Assembly (NCBI RefSeq): GCF_000005505.3
Contig: NC_016134.3
Span: 25,929,584 to 25,993,583 of the forward strand
Direction: 5' to 3'
Source: Brachypodium distachyon
Taxonomy: Eukaryota > Streptophyta > Magnoliopsida > Poales > Poaceae
DNA: 64,000 bases
The notes beneath the pieces are model-generated. The model saw nothing but the letters and a program-made list of their open reading frames with translations. It had not been told where the DNA came from and did not search any database. The first letter of the stretch is position 1. Each line of letters begins with the position of its first letter. Positions 60,378 to 64,000 of this stretch are shown in pieces. Made by a program: the position numbers and the translations under genes.

Positions 60378-63300
60378 ATGCCCCCCAAGCGGGCTGGTGA
60401 TCTTCGTATAGACCCGCATGAAGCCCCAGCGGCGCACACACGGTCGAATGACATGCGACCCAAGTCGGGGGCTCAGGAGAACCCCGAGCCCTCGAGGGTG
60501 CAGCAAACACAGCTGCCTCCCCTGCCTCCTCGGCCGTCTGCCGACAATCGGCCGAGGGGACCGGCTGCCCCCAGTGCTGGGGCGAGTCACGCGAGCACGC
60601 ACGGTGCCGCCCGCGCCGGGCAGCGGGTTGAGTCGCGGGCCGAGGATGCTCTGCGACAATGGCACCAGGAGCATACCGCATTGCGGGCGACCCACGGGGG
60701 TTCGCACCCTGCGCACCCCGAGGCGTCCGAGGCTAGAGTGGGAAGCAGCCGCTCAGGAAACCGGCTGCCCCCCGCACGAACCCCGGCAGAAGCCATGATC
60801 AGCGCGCGCGTCATGGTGCGGTACGAACCACAGCAAGGCACGCCGGCGCACGAGACGTGGGGCGAGGAGTTAGACGCGCTCCTCGCCCTGGCCGGACAGC
60901 AGCCGCAAGGTGAGGGCACCCCGATAGGCTCCGGCCACGGGCAGAACCCGGAGCGCGGGGACGCGCCACCCGCCTCACGACAGGGGGAGAATCCTCCCCC
61001 TCCACAGGGAGGCCAAGGAGACGGGGGCCCGGAGGGGTCCTCGAACTCGTCGCCCAGCGTTCTAGGGGGTGATGCGCGCGGCATCTTGAATGCCCGCCAG
61101 CAAGAGGATTTGCGCCGGCGCTTGGAGCGCGGGCGCAGGCGCGAGGTAGAGCGCCCGCGCCCACAGGAGCAGGAAGACGCTCCCATGGGCCCCGAGGACG
61201 GTTGCACCGCGTTCACACGCGAGTTGCGACGAGTGACATGGCCTCATAAGTTCCGAGCGCCCGCGCTCGGTACGTACGACTGGACCGCCAACCCCAAGGA
61301 TTTCCTCCTGACCTACACATTGGCTATGCACGCCATCGGCGCCGACGACAAGGTCAGGGCCAACTGGTTCCCGATGGTCCTGAAAGGATCAGCGCGAACC
61401 TGGCTGCTCCACCTGCTCGCCGGGTCCTTCGCCACTTGGGCGGACCTGCGCGAGCAGTTTGTGAGCGCATTCCAGGGCGGCTATAAGCGCCCGGAACCAT
61501 GGCGGAGCTGCACACTATCGTGCAGAAGCCGGGAGAGACATTGCGGGCCTTCGTCAACTGCTTCTTCAAGCTCTCCTATTCCATCCCAGAGGCGGAGGCG
61601 GCTGCCATCGTCAACACCTTCGCCATCAACGTCCGCAATCCCAAGATGCGCGAGAAGCTGAGCACGCATCGGATACGGACGACGCAGAACCTGTACGCCC
61701 TGGCGCACAAATGCGCCATGGCCAAGGAAGGGCGCCTAGCGCCCGAGCTAGCAGCTAAGGCTGCCACGAGCCCTGGCGAGGGTTCGCAAGCGCAGCGGGA
61801 AGCAAGTTCTCGCTGCGGACTCGGGGACTCCTGCCGCGAGGCCTGCGAAGAAGGCCTCGCCGGGTGGCGGATCTGGCAGGAAGCAGGGCGACGCGCCCCG
61901 CTGCCCCATCCACAGCAACTCCACCCACGACGCGCAGAATTGCCGCGTTCTGCAGGGGATCAAGCAGCGGCGGGAGCAGCGCCATGAGGAGCGCCGTGCC
62001 GCCGGTGCCCGCTTCAACTGTGGCGACATCGGGCATCTCTCCCGAGACTGCCCGAACGACCCCAGGGCGGGGCCAAGGCCTGCCGGCGGCGGTGCCGGCA
62101 GGGATGAACCCCAAGGGGGGCGCGGTCAGCCCCGCGCTGGGCGGGAACGCCCACCCCAGGGACGCGACAGGGCACGCGCTGAGGAGCAGCACGAGTCCGA
62201 CTGTACTGGCGGCGACGAGCCGGGCTTCCAGGAGCCTCGCGGCGTCACCTGCATCCATGGGGGAGCTTACGCTTTCCCATCCCGCGACGTGTGCGCACTG
62301 TTGCCGGATGCGGAGCCGCAACAACCGCTGAGGTGGTCACACGTGCCGATCACCTTCAGCGCCAACAGGGGTAATACCCTTCGTCGTCTTGCCGATCATT
62401 AGCAATATGACGGTGACCAAGGTGCTGGGGGACAACGGAGCGGGGCTTAACCTCCTGTCCGCCAGGCTGGTGGAAAAACTCCAGTTGCCGGTGGAGCAGC
62501 TGAAGCCCACCGACTCGTTCCGGGGGGTGAACCCCGGGATCGTGCGCCCGTTGGGGCGCTTCACATTGCCGGTCACCTTCGGGTCTCGGGAAGCGTTCAG
62601 GACCGAACAAATAGTGTTCGACGTGGCGCATACCCCGTTGCCCTACAACGGGATCCTTGGTCGGACAGCGCTGATCAGGTTCATGGCGGCCATGCATTGC
62701 GCTTATGGGGTGATGAAGATGCCGTCCGTCTATGGAGTTCTCTCCATCAGGTGCGACCTTAAGGACGCGGCCTGGTGCGTCGGCGAGGTCGTCAGGGCCG
62801 CTGCCACAGCTGACGCCGGCGACGAAGACGCTGCCGGAGACGACAGCTTGTTGGGCGATGGCCCGACAATGAAGAAGGCAAGCGCTACCCCGCAAGAGCT
62901 CGCCGGGGGAGGCGTAGGCTCGAGCTCGCGCCCTGGCAAGGGGCAGAAGCTCCGAGAGGAGGCCGCCAAGGTGATGAAGCTGCCCCTCCAGGCCGGCGAC
63001 AAGGAGCGCACCGTTACCATTGGTGTGAACCTTACTGCCGATTAGGAAAGCGCCCTCATCACCTTCCTCCGGGATAATGCTGGCGTGTTCGCTTGGGAAC
63101 CGTCGGATCTTCCCGGAGTCCCCAGGGAGGTGATTGAGCATCGGCTTGCGGTGCGCCCGGACGCGCGCCCCGTCAAGCAGAAAATTCGGCGGCAAGCACA
63201 AGAGCGTAAGGATTTCATCAAACAAGAGAGTGGACAAGGTCAAGGCTGCCGGGGCGATCAGGGAAGTTCTGTACCCTACTTGTCTAGCTAACCCTGTAGT

Positions 63301-63682
63301 AGTGCCTAAAGCAGGGAATAAGCTTCACGTGTGTGTAGATTTTACTGATCTCAATCGCGCATGCCCCAAGGATCCCTTCCCTGTACCCCGTATCGATCAA
63401 ATAGTTGACTCTACGGCTGGTTGTGACTTGCTGAGTTTTCTGGATGCTTTCTCCGGCTACCATCAAATCAAGATGGTGGTCTAGGATGAGGAAAAGACAG
63501 CGTTCATCACCTCGGTTGGCTGTTAACTTTCGGGTTGAAGAACGCGGGCTCCAAATTCCAGCGCGCCCTGCGTGAATGTTTGGGGCCTCAGCTAGGCTGC
63601 AACGCGGAGGCCTACATGGACGACATCGTCATCAAATCGAAGCGTGGGGACTCGCTGATTGATGACCTGCGGGAGACGTTTG
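60378..63682 (+). pseudogene. Gypsy gag-pol, decayed and cut off in reverse transcriptase
   Basis: Gag probably starts MPPKRAGDLRIDP at 60378, in frame with upstream sequence. The capsid region has WTANPKDFLLTYTLAMHAIG and GSARTWLLHL. A frameshift near 61490 moves it to another frame (MAELHTIVQKPGETL), then a zinc knuckle (CGDIGHLSRDC). The protease-like block near 62400-62700 reads GDNGAGLNLLSARLVEKL, where families usually have DGGS or DGGA, then NGILGRTAL. The reverse transcriptase shows HVCVDFTDLNRACPKDPFPV, DAFSGYHQIKM and YMDDIVIKSKR, with stops at 63043, about 63290 and 63482. It ends abruptly at 63682, where another LTR begins. Composition fits the Tat/RIRE2-like branch. Confidence 0.8.
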
Positions 63683-64000
63683 TGTAACATCCCAAATTTT
63701 CAATTTCGGATGTTCGCACCTTTTCATTTCTTATGCATATCACCTTGATCATATCTTAAAATATTGGTGTTCATCATGATGCATTATTGAAAGTTTTTGA
63801 AATGGTGTTTCGGAATGTGTTAGGTTGATAGAAATTGATTTGAGAACTTTCTAGAGTTTAAAAATGCATTTTAGGATTTTATTTGGGTTTATTTAAAGCT
63901 TAGAAACATTAAAACTATTTTTAAAAATTTCTTTTTGAGTGGGAATAATTTTACATAATTTTTGGGAATTTTTCTGAAGCCATTTGATATTTTAAATGAT
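63683..64000 (+). mobile_element. Start of another Gypsy LTR, runs off the window
   Basis: TGTAACATCCC begins at 63683 right after the interrupted reverse transcriptase frame. The start matches the LTR type at 53414 but the following sequence is clearly different, so it is a related family, not the same copy. Only the first 318 bases are present. Confidence 0.7.

Noticed and set aside
60336..62324. Long minus-strand frames in the GC-rich Gypsy
   Set aside because: They are high-GC shadows of the plus-strand gag-pol, which has recognisable capsid, zinc-knuckle and protease blocks.

Overview
The window is nuclear DNA from a grass (Poaceae), most likely a pooid. The signs are spliced genes with GT/AG introns, high GC at gene starts, Stowaway-type MITEs with TA target sites, a CACTA element, a Sirevirus-type Copia element, and Gypsy elements whose LTRs start TGTAACATCCC. 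Species and chromosome cannot be fixed from sequence alone. I recognise four host genes, all on the minus strand: two Aux/IAA auxin-response genes, RPL10 (uL16) and a CIP111-type double AAA ATPase. Most of the rest is transposable-element DNA.

Layout. 1-4.6 kb: a LINE fragment, then a short non-canonical Aux/IAA gene (exons between 2169 and 4337) with a MITE in its first intron. 5.45-6.55 kb: a retroposed LINE-like insertion with a 12-bp target duplication. 10.7-14.6 kb: a full-length Aux/IAA gene of five exons and 362 residues with EAR motif, degron and PB1 domain. 17.1-30.16 kb: a two-level nest. A roughly 1.07-kb Mutator-like element carrying a piece of an MCTP/FTIP-type C2-domain gene is interrupted by a 11,980-bp CACTA element (17166-29145, TSD ATT). 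The CACTA has subterminal repeats, a 340-bp tandem array, an intronic-type hairpin, decayed TNP2-like and TNPA-like genes, and a palindrome beside a 100-N gap. 30.2-35.7 kb: MITE relics and no recognisable gene. 35.7-38.1 kb: RPL10. 39.6-45.1 kb: the CIP111-like gene. 47.2 kb to the end: a Sirevirus with a rearranged chromodomain-Gypsy (Tekay-like) segment in its reverse transcriptase and a second Gypsy element at its 3' end. That second Gypsy is broken by another LTR that runs off the window.

How the genes relate. The two Aux/IAA genes share splice phases and sequence and look like a tandem duplication. The long copy has everything needed for TIR1/AFB-dependent degradation and TOPLESS recruitment. 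The short copy keeps only the PB1 dimerisation region and gains an acidic tail. Rice has a tandem Aux/IAA group on chromosome 11 (OsIAA27-29), and this pair may correspond to it; that is inference. RPL10 and CIP111 are neighbours in the same orientation, and both families act in late cytoplasmic 60S ribosome maturation.
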